Positions 1 to 6,681 of a stretch of 8,477 nt of DNA are shown piece after piece. Below the pieces are notes generated by a model. It saw nothing but the letters and a program-made list of their open reading frames with translations. It was not told the origin of the DNA and did not search any database. Position 1 is the stretch's first letter. Every line of letters starts with the position of its first letter. The stretch is taken from NCBI GenBank assembly GCA_002353885.1, contig DEKO01000204.1, positions 1-8,477 on the forward strand. The letters are read 5' to 3'. Both the position numbers and the translations under genes were made by a program. Source of the DNA: Porphyromonadaceae bacterium UBA2720 (GTDB taxonomy: Bacteria; Bacteroidota; Bacteroidia; Bacteroidales; Muribaculaceae).

Positions 1-410
1 ACAGAAGAAGGTGTTCTTTATTGGAAGTTACTATTAAGGATAGTAATATGAGTCAGGGTGTTTATTCAGAAAGGCAAGGAAATCCTGAAGTTTTTTCCTT
101 CGCACGTTTTTACAACTGGGGACTTACCTTAGCAAGAAGCAAAGGTTGTGATGTAAGAAACTGCTATCTGTGCAGTCATCATCATTATGATTATGACGAG
201 GAAAAACATACTTGTGACCTGAAGCCTGATGAACCATATGAGGCATCACAGGCTATATCATGTGGTAAATATATGGTGGAAGAGAGCTTTTATCATAAAA
301 AACTCGATGACTTTACTAAATTCTCACAGAACAATATTGTGGATGTCTGGTATAAACATGATAAGGGAGGCACAGAAACTCCACAAGAAGTAAACATCCG
401 TAAATACTGA
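1..410 (+). CDS. Unrecognised cysteine-rich protein, C-terminal part
   Basis: The reading frame (codons starting at position 3) is open from the left edge to TGA at 408-410, so this is the C-terminal end of a longer gene. A TTG at 21 is only an internal codon of that open frame, and the gene's real start lies outside the window. Counting from TTG 21, cysteines lie at 43, 48, 51, 65 and 81, with three histidines at 53-55 just after the CxxC pair. The C-x4-C-x2-C spacing followed by two more cysteines suggests a small metal-binding module, probably zinc; this is inference. The tail after residue 90 is polar and rich in lysine and asparagine. The fragment is AT-richer than the mannanase gene to its right. 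I do not recognise the family. A weak resemblance to cysteine clusters at the ends of CoiA-like proteins occurred to me but I cannot support it. Confidence 0.6.
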   Translation, partial: RRRCSLLEVTIKDSNMSQGVYSERQGNPEVFSFARFYNWGLTLARSKGCDVRNCYLCSHHHYDYDEEKHTCDLKPDEPYEASQAISCGKYMVEESFYHKKLDDFTKFSQNNIVDVWYKHDKGGTETPQEVNIRKY

Positions 411-438
411 CTACATATTTGGGTTGCAATATCCAGTG

Positions 439-469
439 CAAAGGTACATATTTGAAAGCAATTCACAAA
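439..469 (-). promoter_or_regulatory. Leftward Bacteroidetes-type promoter, antisense to the left-edge gene
   Basis: Read on the minus strand, TTTG (469-466) is followed after 19 bases by TACCTTTG (446-439), a full match to the Bacteroidetes TTTG / TAnnTTTG consensus. Transcription would start near 430 and run leftward into the 3' end of the left-edge gene, on its antisense strand. A 5-bp hairpin (TCACA 463-467, TGTGA 472-476) overlaps the -33 box. No convincing minus-strand gene follows inside the window. It may be a relic, part of a dispersed repeat, or a source of antisense RNA. Confidence 0.45.
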
Positions 470-487
470 GATGTGATGTTTTTCTTT

Positions 488-566
488 TGTTCTTATGTCT
501 ATCCATCACTGTAGCAAAGCAAAATGCTCTCATGTTCTTATGTCTGTCCATTAAAGTAGCAAACCA
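488..566. repeat. Two-copy tandem repeat, 45-base period
   Basis: Positions 488-521 and 533-566 are direct copies that agree at 29 of 34 positions by my alignment. Each copy begins TGTTCTTATGTCT and contains GTAGCAAA. Since 45 is a multiple of three, the minus-strand reading gives a repeated FAT(V/L)MDRHKN peptide. That short frame has no start or context that supports a gene. The repeat lies directly upstream of the leftward promoter at 439-469 and upstream of the mannanase promoter. Confidence 0.75.
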
Positions 567-569
567 GGT

Positions 570-601
570 GTTGTGCGATTCGGGAGTTTTGTGTAACTTT
601 G
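570..601 (+). promoter_or_regulatory. Mannanase promoter
   Basis: GTTG at 570-573, a near-match to the -33 box, is followed after 20 bases by TAACTTTG at 594-601, a full match to TAnnTTTG. The expected transcription start near 608 leaves about 18 bases before ATG 626. The promoter covers the upstream in-frame TTG at 599, which supports ATG 626 as the translation start. Confidence 0.7.
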
Positions 602-625
602 TGGCTCTCAAATGTGTTGACTATA

Positions 626-1897
626 ATGAAGATAATCAAACAACTCTGTTGGTGCCTGGCTGCAATATGGCTAGTGGCATCGTGTGTCGGCAATCAGGCC
701 GACAAGTCGGCCTTTGTGCAGCACAAGGGCACAAAGCTCGTCATCGACGGGAGGGATTACAAGTTTGTGGGGACCAACTTCTGGTATGGTGCCATCTTGG
801 GCAGTGAGGGCCAGGGCGGCGACCGCAAGCGGTTGTGCCAGGAACTGGACTCGCTGCACGCCCTGGGTGTGGACAATCTGCGCATGCTGGTGGGCAGCGA
901 CGGCCCCCGTGGCGAGCAGGACAAGGTGGAACCCACACTGCAGGAGGCTCCGGGACAGTACAACGACACTATTCTGGCTGGGCTGGACTTCCTGCTCAGC
1001 GAGATGGGCAAGCGCGACATGAAGGCAGTGCTCTATCTCAACAACTCGTGGGAATGGAGTGGGGGATTTGGCTACTACCTGGAGCAGGTGGGCAAGGGCA
1101 AGACACCGCTGCCCAACTCGGCAGGCTATGACGCCTATGTCGACCATGTGGCTATGTTTGCCGCCAACGACAGCGCGCACCAACTGTTCTACGACTATGT
1201 GCGTTACATCCTGGGTCGTACCAACCGCTACACCAATGTAGCCTATGTCGACGACCCTACCATCATGGCCTGGCAGATAGGCAATGAACCGCGTCCGTTC
1301 GGCAAGGGTGATGAGAATTTTGAGGCCTTCGCCGGATGGTTGCGTGAGACGTCGGCCTTGATACGCAGCCTGGACAAGAACCACCTGATCTCGGTGGGCG
1401 GCGAGGGCTTTGTGGGATGCGATGGCGACACCACGCTGTTCCGCAAGATTTCGGCCGACCCCAACATCGACTATATCACCATCCACATGTGGCCCACTCA
1501 TTGGGGGTGGGCGCGCAAAGACTCGTGCGAGGCCGATGTCGAGAATGCTTGTGCCGAGAGCATGAAGTATGCCATGGCTCACGTTGACATTGCCAAGGAG
1601 CTGGACAAACCCGTCGTGATTGAGGAGTTTGGTTATCCGCGCAATGGCTTCAAATTTTCGCCTGAAGTGGCTACAACAGCCCGTGACCGCTACTACGACT
1701 TCGTGCTCGACATGGTGGCCAACGAGCCCGTGCTGGCCGGGTGTAACTTCTGGGCATGGGGCGGTCTGCCACATCCGCTGCACGAGCGGTGGCAACCGGG
1801 CGACCCCTATCTGGGCGACCCGGCTCAGGAGCCACAGGGCCTGTTCTGCGTCTTTCTGAGTGACACCTCTACCATCCAGATACTGCGCAAGTATTGA
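626..1897 (+). CDS. Lipoprotein endo-beta-1,4-mannanase, GH5 (probably GH5_7)
   Basis: This 423-residue protein is a secreted glycoside hydrolase expected to cut beta-1,4-mannan chains internally. The N-terminus is a lipoprotein signal: a basic start, a hydrophobic run, and lipobox VAS-C with the lipidated cysteine at 20. The (beta/alpha)8 GH5 domain fills the rest. The general acid/base is Glu221 in WQIGNEPRP and the nucleophile is the second Glu (334) in VIEEFG. IHMW with His287 and the late NFWAWGG tryptophan segment also fit mannanases of the GH5_7 type; GTNFWYGA at 49-56 opens the barrel. ATG 626 is preferred to TTG 599 because the promoter covers 594-601 and because ATG gives a clean lipoprotein signal. 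No SusC/SusD pair, other glycosidase or sugar regulator is adjacent, so the gene looks solitary within this window. GC content is higher than in the left-edge gene. GH5 assignment is firm; the exact subfamily and substrate are inferred from motifs. Confidence 0.88.
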   Translation: MKIIKQLCWCLAAIWLVASCVGNQADKSAFVQHKGTKLVIDGRDYKFVGTNFWYGAILGSEGQGGDRKRLCQELDSLHALGVDNLRMLVGSDGPRGEQDKVEPTLQEAPGQYNDTILAGLDFLLSEMGKRDMKAVLYLNNSWEWSGGFGYYLEQVGKGKTPLPNSAGYDAYVDHVAMFAANDSAHQLFYDYVRYILGRTNRYTNVAYVDDPTIMAWQIGNEPRPFGKGDENFEAFAGWLRETSALIRSLDKNHLISVGGEGFVGCDGDTTLFRKISADPNIDYITIHMWPTHWGWARKDSCEADVENACAESMKYAMAHVDIAKELDKPVVIEEFGYPRNGFKFSPEVATTARDRYYDFVLDMVANEPVLAGCNFWAWGGLPHPLHERWQPGDPYLGDPAQEPQGLFCVFLSDTSTIQILRKY

Positions 1898-1937
1898 TAT
1901 CAATATGGGTGGATTTTATAGAACCCACCTATAAAGT

Positions 1938-1972
1938 ATCGCGCCAAGGTGACTTCTTCATCCTGGCGCGAT
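1938..1972. terminator. Shared hairpin terminator between mannanase and pyrD
   Basis: An arm at 1938-1949 (ATCGCGCCAAGG) pairs with 1962-1972 (CCTGGCGCGAT), giving 11 base pairs with one bulged A and a 12-base loop. It lies in the 92-base gap between two convergent genes. The plus side is followed by TTGTGT and the minus side by ACTTTATAGG, so neither U-tract is strong. Bidirectional use is inferred from position. Confidence 0.6.
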
Positions 1973-1989
1973 TTGTGTATGGCAATCTG

Positions 1990-2892
1990 TCATAGCATTC
2001 TCAAGTCGGCAATGCGCTCGATGCCGTGCCGCTCCATGTAGTCGCGGATGTAGTCGATGGCTTTGATGGTGACCTGAGGGTCGATGAAGTTGGCTGTGCC
2101 TATCTGCACTGCCGAGGCTCCGGCCAACAGGAACTCGACCGCGTCGCGGCCGTTCATGATGCCTCCAAGGCCGATGACGGGCACTTTGACTGCTTGTGAC
2201 ACCTGCCACACCATGCGCACAGCGATGGGGCGGATAGCTGCTCCGCTCAGTCCGCCTGTGATGGTCGACAGGTAAGGTCGACGGCGCTCCACGTCGATAG
2301 CCATGCCCAGGAACGTGTTGACCAGCGACACCGAGTCGGCACCGGCAGCCTCGGCAGCACGGGCAATCTCAGTGATGTCGGTCACATTGGGGGTGAGCTT
2401 GACTATCATCGTGCGGTCCCAGGCGCGTCGGCAAGCACTCACCACACTCTCGCATCCGGCTGTCGTAGTACCCCATGACATTCCGCCTTGCTTGACGTTA
2501 GGGCATGAAATGTTGATCTCGACAGCGGCAATCTTGTCTAGTGTTCGCAACCGTTCGCACACGGCGGCATAGTCCTCGACTGTGCGGCCGCTCACATTCA
2601 CCACCAGGGCGGTGTCATAATCCTTGATGCGGGGATAGATGTGTTCCACCAGGTAATCCACACCCTTGTTCTGCAGACCCACGGCATTGATCATGCCGCT
2701 CGGGGTCTCGACCATGCGAGGGTAGGGGTTGCCCTGTCGCGGCTCCAGCGTGGTTCCCTTGACCACAATGCCACCCAGACGGCTCAGGTCCACCAAGTCG
2801 GCATACTCCTCACCGAACCCATAGGTGCCCGAAGCCGTCATCACTGGATTCTTCAGGCACATCTGTCCTATCTTGACGCTTAAATCTACCAT
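1990..2892 (-). CDS. pyrD: Dihydroorotate dehydrogenase B, catalytic (FMN) subunit PyrD
   Basis: A 300-residue class 1B dihydroorotate dehydrogenase. It oxidises dihydroorotate to orotate in pyrimidine synthesis and passes electrons through PyrK to NAD+. The catalytic base is Cys130 in NISCPNVKQGG, which marks class 1 rather than the membrane-bound class 2 (Ser). Other motifs are TASGTYGFG at 19-27, Lys45 in VVKGTT, Asn68 to Asn75 around INAVGLQN, KLTPNV at 165-170, VNT at 191-193 and the FMN-phosphate loop GLGGIMNGRDA at 241-251. The start is ATG at 2892, which overlaps the last sense codon and stop of pyrK (ATGGTAG, 7-base overlap), so translation is probably coupled. A longer in-frame extension to 3447 exists but only shadows pyrK in another frame. 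Length is normal for the family. Confidence 0.96.
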   Translation of the reverse strand: MVDLSVKIGQMCLKNPVMTASGTYGFGEEYADLVDLSRLGGIVVKGTTLEPRQGNPYPRMVETPSGMINAVGLQNKGVDYLVEHIYPRIKDYDTALVVNVSGRTVEDYAAVCERLRTLDKIAAVEINISCPNVKQGGMSWGTTTAGCESVVSACRRAWDRTMIVKLTPNVTDITEIARAAEAAGADSVSLVNTFLGMAIDVERRRPYLSTITGGLSGAAIRPIAVRMVWQVSQAVKVPVIGLGGIMNGRDAVEFLLAGASAVQIGTANFIDPQVTIKAIDYIRDYMERHGIERIADLRML

Positions 2893-3644
2893 TTCAGTCG
2901 TTTGATGTTGAATACTGGTCCTTCTTGACACACGCACACATTGCCATGGTCGGCAGTGTCCTCGACACAACACAGACAGGCTCCCAGGCCGCATGCCATC
3001 ACATTCTCCAGGCTCACCTCGCAGTCGATGCCGCGCTCGCGGGCGATGGCAGCCACAGCCTTCATCATCGGCATTGGTCCGCAACAGGCGATGTGGTCCC
3101 ATGGCTCTTGCAGGATGGGGTGGGCGGTCACCAGTCCTTTGTGGCCCCACGAGCCATCCTCGGTGGCCACATGAGTCTCTGCTGTCTGTCGGAAGAGGTC
3201 GAGCTGCAACACGTCGGCCGAAGTGCGCGCACCCAGCAGGAAGTGCACCTCCACGCCCTGCGCCAGCAGCCGGCGGCCCAGCATGCGCAGTGGGGCAACA
3301 CCAACGCCACCACCCACCAGCAGGGCACGGCCACGCACATCGGTACTGAACCCGTGGCCCAGCGGCAACATGATGTTGAGTCGTGCGCCCTCGGGCAGAT
3401 TGCACAGCGCGTTGGTGCCGGCTCCGGCACGGCGCACCAGCAGCCACAGCTCATGGCGGTCGGCATAGTTCACCGAGATGGGACGCCTCAGGTAGGTCGT
3501 CTTGGAGTTGGGCACCTCAACCTGCACAAATTGCCCTGGCTCGATGCTTGGCATCTCGCCCCGCAAGGGACGGAGGCGCAGCAAGGCATAGTTTGGCCCC
3601 ATCTGGGCGCATTCGGTTACTTCAAAGTCTATTATCTGTTTCAT
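2886..3644 (-). CDS. pyrK: Dihydroorotate dehydrogenase B, electron-transfer subunit PyrK
   Basis: A 252-residue FAD and [2Fe-2S] protein that links PyrD to NAD+, forming the usual PyrD2-PyrK2 complex in the cytoplasm. The FAD-binding segment LRRPISV is at 52-58, the nucleotide-binding loop GGGVGVAPL at 111-119 and CGP at 188-190. The iron-sulfur cluster ligands are expected to be Cys218, Cys223, Cys226 (C-x4-C-x2-C) and Cys239, just before the conserved GPVF. ATG 3644 is chosen. An in-frame TTG at 3674 lies inside the promoter -7 box, so it cannot be the start of the main transcript. pyrK is first and pyrD second in a two-gene leftward operon; no other pyr gene is visible nearby. Class 1B with PyrK implies NAD+ rather than fumarate or quinone as acceptor, which suits an anaerobe. 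Confidence 0.95.
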   Translation of the reverse strand: MKQIIDFEVTECAQMGPNYALLRLRPLRGEMPSIEPGQFVQVEVPNSKTTYLRRPISVNYADRHELWLLVRRAGAGTNALCNLPEGARLNIMLPLGHGFSTDVRGRALLVGGGVGVAPLRMLGRRLLAQGVEVHFLLGARTSADVLQLDLFRQTAETHVATEDGSWGHKGLVTAHPILQEPWDHIACCGPMPMMKAVAAIARERGIDCEVSLENVMACGLGACLCCVEDTADHGNVCVCQEGPVFNIKRLKW

Positions 3645-3671
3645 GATTCGCCAGAGCAATATTATTTTCGG

Positions 3672-3703
3672 CAAAGTTACGAATAAGTGAGCGAAAAACC
3701 AAA
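3672..3703 (-). promoter_or_regulatory. pyrKD promoter
   Basis: On the minus strand TTTG (3703-3700), 20 bases, then TAACTTTG (3679-3672): both boxes match the Bacteroidetes consensus fully. The transcription start would be near 3665, giving a leader of about 20 bases before ATG 3644. With so short a leader, an attenuator or PyrR-type RNA control upstream of pyrK looks unlikely; regulation, if any, would act at the promoter. Confidence 0.8.
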
Positions 3704-3732
3704 TAAATCAGACCAGAGGTCAAATTTATTTG
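3700..3732. repeat. Inverted repeat joining two divergent promoters
   Basis: CAAATAAAT at 3700-3708 is the exact reverse complement of ATTTATTTG at 3724-3732. Each arm holds the TTTG -33 box of a promoter pointing away from the centre: pyrKD to the left and the candidate at 3729-3758 to the right. A run of T then C (3735-3740) mirrors GAAAAA at 3693-3698 with a one-base offset, so the mirror symmetry extends beyond the arms. Confidence 0.75.
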
Positions 3733-3758
3733 CGTTTTTCCGAACGGGAGTAACTTTG
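3729..3758 (+). promoter_or_regulatory. Candidate rightward promoter, upstream of the dockerin gene
   Basis: TTTG at 3729-3732, 18 bases, then TAACTTTG at 3751-3758. The -7 box is perfect and the spacing slightly short. It would start a transcript near 3765, about 220 bases before the dockerin-SUMF ATG. No credible small gene lies between. It may be a second, distal promoter for that gene or simply the mirror copy of the pyrKD promoter. Confidence 0.45.
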
Positions 3759-3942
3759 GTGCAGCCACCGTTACGAATAAGTGAGCGAAAAACCATGCAA
3801 GAGGGCCGAAAGTTCTCGTAATTTGGTCTAAGCAATGCAGAGTGAATGCGGTTTGAAGAGTAACCTTTTCTACCAAAATATACAATAAAACAACGATTTG
3901 ATAAAAATTTGCATTTGTGGGGGTGATTTAAGATTTTTTAGT

Positions 3943-3950
3943 TACCTTTG
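3943..3950 (+). promoter_or_regulatory. -7 box of the dockerin-SUMF gene
   Basis: TACCTTTG matches TAnnTTTG fully and is followed by C, as is common. The transcription start would be near 3957, about 30 bases before ATG 3988. No TTTG lies at the usual distance; the nearest, at 3914-3917, is 25 bases upstream, so the promoter may need an activator or be weak. Confidence 0.65.
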
Positions 3951-3987
3951 CAAGCGAATATTAATAATCACTAAAGTTTGAACCATT

Positions 3988-4941
3988 ATGAAGAAATTTT
4001 ATCTCAAAACAATGGCTCTGGTGGCATATCTGCTGCTAGGGTTAAGCGCATCAGCGCAAGTGAGAGGCGATGTCACAGGCGAAGGCACTGTAGATATCGC
4101 CGATGTCAACGCTGTTATCAACATGATGCTGGGCAAGACCGCGCAGACTGCAGCCAGTGATGTCACTGGCGACAGCAAGGTCGACATAGCCGACGTGAAT
4201 GCCGTCATCAACATTATGCTCGGAAAAAACAATCAAGATGAATCTATCACGACATTTACCGTCAATGGCGTGACGTTCAAGATGGTGGCAGTCGAGGGCG
4301 GCACCTTCACCATGGGAGCCACCGCCGAGCAGGGCAGCGACGCGGGCAACGCCGAGTTGCCGACACATCAAGTGACACTGAGTAGTTATAGCATCGGACA
4401 GACCGAAGTGACTCAGGAGCTGTGGCAGGCTGTGATGGGAAGTAATCCTAGTTATTTTACTGGCGACCTACAGCGACCAGTAGAACAAACTAGTTGGGAC
4501 GACTGCCAAGCGTTTATCACCAAACTGAACCAGTTGACGGGCAAGACCTTCCGCCTGCCTACCGAGGCCGAGTGGGAGTTTGCGGCACGAGGTGGTAACA
4601 AGAGCCAAACCTATAAGTATGCCGGTAGCAACAACATAGATGAAGTTGCATGGTATGCCGACAATAGCAGTGCTACTACTCATCCTGTTGCATCCAAGAC
4701 TCCCAACGAGTTGGGCTTGTTCGACATGAGCGGCAATGTGTTAGAGTGGTGCCAAGACGTTTATTATTTTTACAGTAGTGAGGCGCAGACAAACCCGACT
4801 GGCCCCAGTCTGGAGGATATTGGCAAGGTTGTTCGTGGAGGGGACTACTTCAATAATGCGACTTTTTGTCGTGTTTCATTTCGCCTTTCTGGCAATAAGT
4901 CAACTTCGTTTAAAAATCTTGGTTTCCGCCTCGCCCTTTAG
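3988..4941 (+). CDS. Secreted protein with dockerin-like repeats and SUMF/FGE-like domain
   Basis: A 317-residue exported protein. Residues 1-23 form a signal peptide ending ASA before Gln24. Two dockerin type I repeats follow, GDVTGEGTVDIADVNAVIN (27-45) and a matching copy at 57-75; Asp28, Thr30, Glu32, Asp39 and Asp58, Thr60, Asp62, Asp69 occupy calcium-loop positions. Residues 98-317 are a formylglycine-generating-enzyme/SUMF fold: MVAVEGGTFTMG (99-110), QTEVTQELWQAVMG, RLPTEAEWEFAARGG (189-203), DMSGNVLEWCQD, RGG (283-285) and final NLGFR. Aligned with human FGE from that RGG, the second active-site cysteine corresponds to Cys294 but the first is Asn289. Sulfatase activation is therefore doubtful. 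The dockerin pair could tether the protein to a cohesin-bearing partner, but no cohesin or sulfatase gene is present here. The gene stands alone between a repeat-rich promoter region and a terminator. Family placement is firm; function is unknown. Confidence 0.88.
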   Translation: MKKFYLKTMALVAYLLLGLSASAQVRGDVTGEGTVDIADVNAVINMMLGKTAQTAASDVTGDSKVDIADVNAVINIMLGKNNQDESITTFTVNGVTFKMVAVEGGTFTMGATAEQGSDAGNAELPTHQVTLSSYSIGQTEVTQELWQAVMGSNPSYFTGDLQRPVEQTSWDDCQAFITKLNQLTGKTFRLPTEAEWEFAARGGNKSQTYKYAGSNNIDEVAWYADNSSATTHPVASKTPNELGLFDMSGNVLEWCQDVYYFYSSEAQTNPTGPSLEDIGKVVRGGDYFNNATFCRVSFRLSGNKSTSFKNLGFRLAL

Positions 4942-4978
4942 CGCCCGCCATACCAAGACTGTTATAAGTAAATACATC

Positions 4979-5008
4979 AATCGCTCACCCCGGCTGGGAT
5001 GAGCGATT
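4979..5008. terminator. Shared hairpin between the SUMF gene and glnA
   Basis: AATCGCTCACCCC (4979-4991) pairs with GGGATGAGCGATT (4996-5008) with one C-A mismatch and a GGCT loop. It lies between convergent genes and is the only strong hairpin in the 105-base gap. The following U-tracts are weak on both sides (GTGTTGATGCTT on plus, GATGTATTTACTT on minus). A short GC palindrome, CCCCCTTGGGGG at 5021-5032, lies next to it. Confidence 0.6.
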
Positions 5009-5046
5009 GTGTTGATGCTTCCCCCTTGGGGGCATTGAGGGAGACT

Positions 5047-6552
5047 TTACCCGCAGTGGAAATAGCGGGTCACCAGCTTCTGCAACTCCTTGTGGTTGTC
5101 CTGGATGTCACGGCGCAGCGTGCGGTCATCCATGTCGCGCAGGCCCTTGATGATGCCGTCGATCATGGCAGGGCTGAACACACCGTGCTCCTCAAACACC
5201 TTGCGCTGGCGCTCCAGGCAGTCGGCGCTTGCCACGCAACTGTCGGGCAGTTGTGCCAGTTGCTCCAGTCGATCCTCGTTGGCTTTGTCGTGAATGTTAA
5301 CGTTGACATAGGTGCGCTCGGCCACCTCCAGTGCGTCGGCCATCTCAAAGCCATGGCGGCAAGCCACGCACAATCCAGCGATGAGTTGATACACGTCGGC
5401 GCTGCCGTCTGGCGAACGCATCTCCACTGTCTGCTTGAGCGTCGTGTCAAAGTCGGCTTGATGCTCCAGCGGGTTGGCCTTGCTGCACATGTCCACACCG
5501 CTGGTCCAGCCCAGCGGCACACGCACCAGCACCGAGCGGTTGCGGTCGCCCCAGCACACGTTGGTTGGGGCCTCCTGGTGCGGCACCAGGCGGAAGTAAC
5601 TCATCGGATTCTTGTTGCCAAAGGCGGTGATTGACGGAGCCAGGTCCATCATGCCGGCAATCATGCGGCGAGCATTGTCGCTCAACTTGCCGCCATCCAG
5701 CATCATGTTGCGACCGTCCTTGAGCATGCGCATGTGGATGTGCAAGCCCGAACCTGCCTTGCCCACGGTAATCTTGGGGGCAAAAGTCACGTCCAGCCCC
5801 ATCTCGTATGCCAGGTTGCGGATGATCCACTTGGCCAGCGTCAACTGGTCGGCGGCCTGCTCGGCAGGCACGGGCAGGAACTCAATCTCGTTCTGCTCAT
5901 AGACGGTGCCGTCCTGCACAAAGTTGCCCACCTCGCTGTGGCCATACTTGATCTGACCGCCGGCCTGGGCGATATACTTCATGCACTTGGCGCGGAACTC
6001 GCCACCCTTGGCATACGGACCGCTCTCATGATAGCCTCGCTGGTCTTGGGCAGGGAACATCTCGTCGTCATTGAAGATAACATAGTACTCCAACTCGCCC
6101 ATTGCGTGGAATTCCATACCAGTCACCTCCTTGAACGCCTCGCAGGCCTTGTGCAGCGTGTGCTCGGGGCTGCTCTCCAGCGCATTGCCGTCCTTGTCGA
6201 AGTAACTGCACAGCAGGCACAGTGTCGGAATCTCGGCAAATGGGTCGACAAAGGCGGTGCAGTAGCGGGGCAACACATACAGGTCGCTGCTGCCAGCCTG
6301 GATGAACGAGAACAAACTTGAGCCATCGACGCGCTCACCACAGGTGAGTATGGTCTCAAGATAGTCCAGGTCGTTGATAACAAAGTTCAGGGTCTTGAGT
6401 TTGCCATCTCCACCAGGATACATAAAGTTGACCATCTTGATGTCGTTTTCTTCGACAAAGCGGATGAGGTCGGCACGGGTGAATTCGGCAGCAGGTTTCT
6501 GCAGGTATGCCACAACAGGATTGGCATTAAGTCGGATTTTCTTATTTTCCAT
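5047..6552 (-). CDS. glnA: Type I-like glutamine synthetase
   Basis: A 501-residue cytoplasmic enzyme that makes glutamine from glutamate, ammonia and ATP. The beta-grasp N-terminal domain ends around VDGSS (75-79) and the catalytic domain follows. Metal and substrate motifs are GELEYY (152-157; Glu153, Glu155), NEIEF (221-225), GSGLHIHM (267-274), FRLVPHQEAPTN (320-331), DRNRS (336-340) and EMRSPDG (377-383; Glu377, Arg379). The length fits type I enzymes and not the roughly 730-residue GlnN type III enzyme known from Bacteroides. The NLYDLPPEE adenylylation-site tyrosine of enterobacterial GlnA is not seen; the matching region reads NIHDKANEDRLEQL (419-432), so GlnE-type control is unlikely. 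The start at 6552 sits about 40 bases after a good promoter. The gene is transcribed alone. Some relatives of this length have other gamma-glutamyl ligase roles, so the gene symbol is given with moderate certainty. Confidence 0.88.
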   Translation of the reverse strand: MENKKIRLNANPVVAYLQKPAAEFTRADLIRFVEENDIKMVNFMYPGGDGKLKTLNFVINDLDYLETILTCGERVDGSSLFSFIQAGSSDLYVLPRYCTAFVDPFAEIPTLCLLCSYFDKDGNALESSPEHTLHKACEAFKEVTGMEFHAMGELEYYVIFNDDEMFPAQDQRGYHESGPYAKGGEFRAKCMKYIAQAGGQIKYGHSEVGNFVQDGTVYEQNEIEFLPVPAEQAADQLTLAKWIIRNLAYEMGLDVTFAPKITVGKAGSGLHIHMRMLKDGRNMMLDGGKLSDNARRMIAGMMDLAPSITAFGNKNPMSYFRLVPHQEAPTNVCWGDRNRSVLVRVPLGWTSGVDMCSKANPLEHQADFDTTLKQTVEMRSPDGSADVYQLIAGLCVACRHGFEMADALEVAERTYVNVNIHDKANEDRLEQLAQLPDSCVASADCLERQRKVFEEHGVFSPAMIDGIIKGLRDMDDRTLRRDIQDNHKELQKLVTRYFHCG

Positions 6553-6598
6553 ATTATTCTCTAGGTTGTGTTAATGATAATTCATTGGAAATGGACCG

Positions 6599-6630
6599 CA
6601 AATGTAGCACATTTTCCACAAATCACCAAA
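6599..6630 (-). promoter_or_regulatory. glnA promoter
   Basis: On the minus strand TTTG (6630-6627), 20 bases, then TACATTTG (6606-6599), a full two-box match. Transcription would start near 6592, about 40 bases before the ATG. No obvious operator palindrome was seen in the leader. Confidence 0.75.
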
Positions 6631-6681
6631 TTTTCACCTTACTATTATATGTTTCAAGTTTCACAAACAGCAAACTGCTCT

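Larger units (their letters stand above)
3676..3795 (+). repeat. 26-base exact direct repeat, two copies 94 bases apart
   Basis: Positions 3676-3701 and 3770-3795 are identical, beginning GTTACGAATAAGTGAGCG and continuing GAAAAACCA minus the shared G. The first copy supplies the spacer between the -33 and -7 boxes of the pyrKD promoter. In the second copy the adjoining bases do not complete the -7 box (TAACGGTG instead of TAACTTTG), so it looks like a disabled promoter copy. Confidence 0.85.

Noticed and set aside
411..611. 66-codon minus-strand frame with a repeated MDRHKN peptide
   Set aside because: It is explained by the 45-base DNA repeat, contains the leftward promoter at its end and has no start signal.
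599..625. TTG 599 as the mannanase start
   Set aside because: It lies inside the -7 promoter box, and ATG 626 gives a proper lipoprotein signal.
671..1903. 410-codon open frame on the minus strand opposite the mannanase
   Set aside because: It is the antisense of a GC-rich gene with clear GH5 motifs; its translation shows no recognisable domain and has no promoter of its own.
2893..3447. In-frame upstream extension of pyrD giving a 485-residue protein
   Set aside because: The added residues are low-complexity and overlap pyrK in another frame; class 1B PyrD is about 300 residues and begins at MVDLSVKIG.
2925..3686. 253-codon plus-strand frame over pyrK
   Set aside because: It is a shadow of pyrK, whose FAD, nucleotide and iron-sulfur motifs are clear on the minus strand.
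3622..3885. 87-codon minus-strand frame across the pyrK upstream region
   Set aside because: It translates the repeated promoter sequences and overlaps the pyrK start and promoter; no domain is visible.
4999..6321. Long plus-strand frames opposite glnA (4999-5634 and 5734-6321)
   Set aside because: Both are antisense shadows of a glutamine synthetase gene with complete catalytic motifs.
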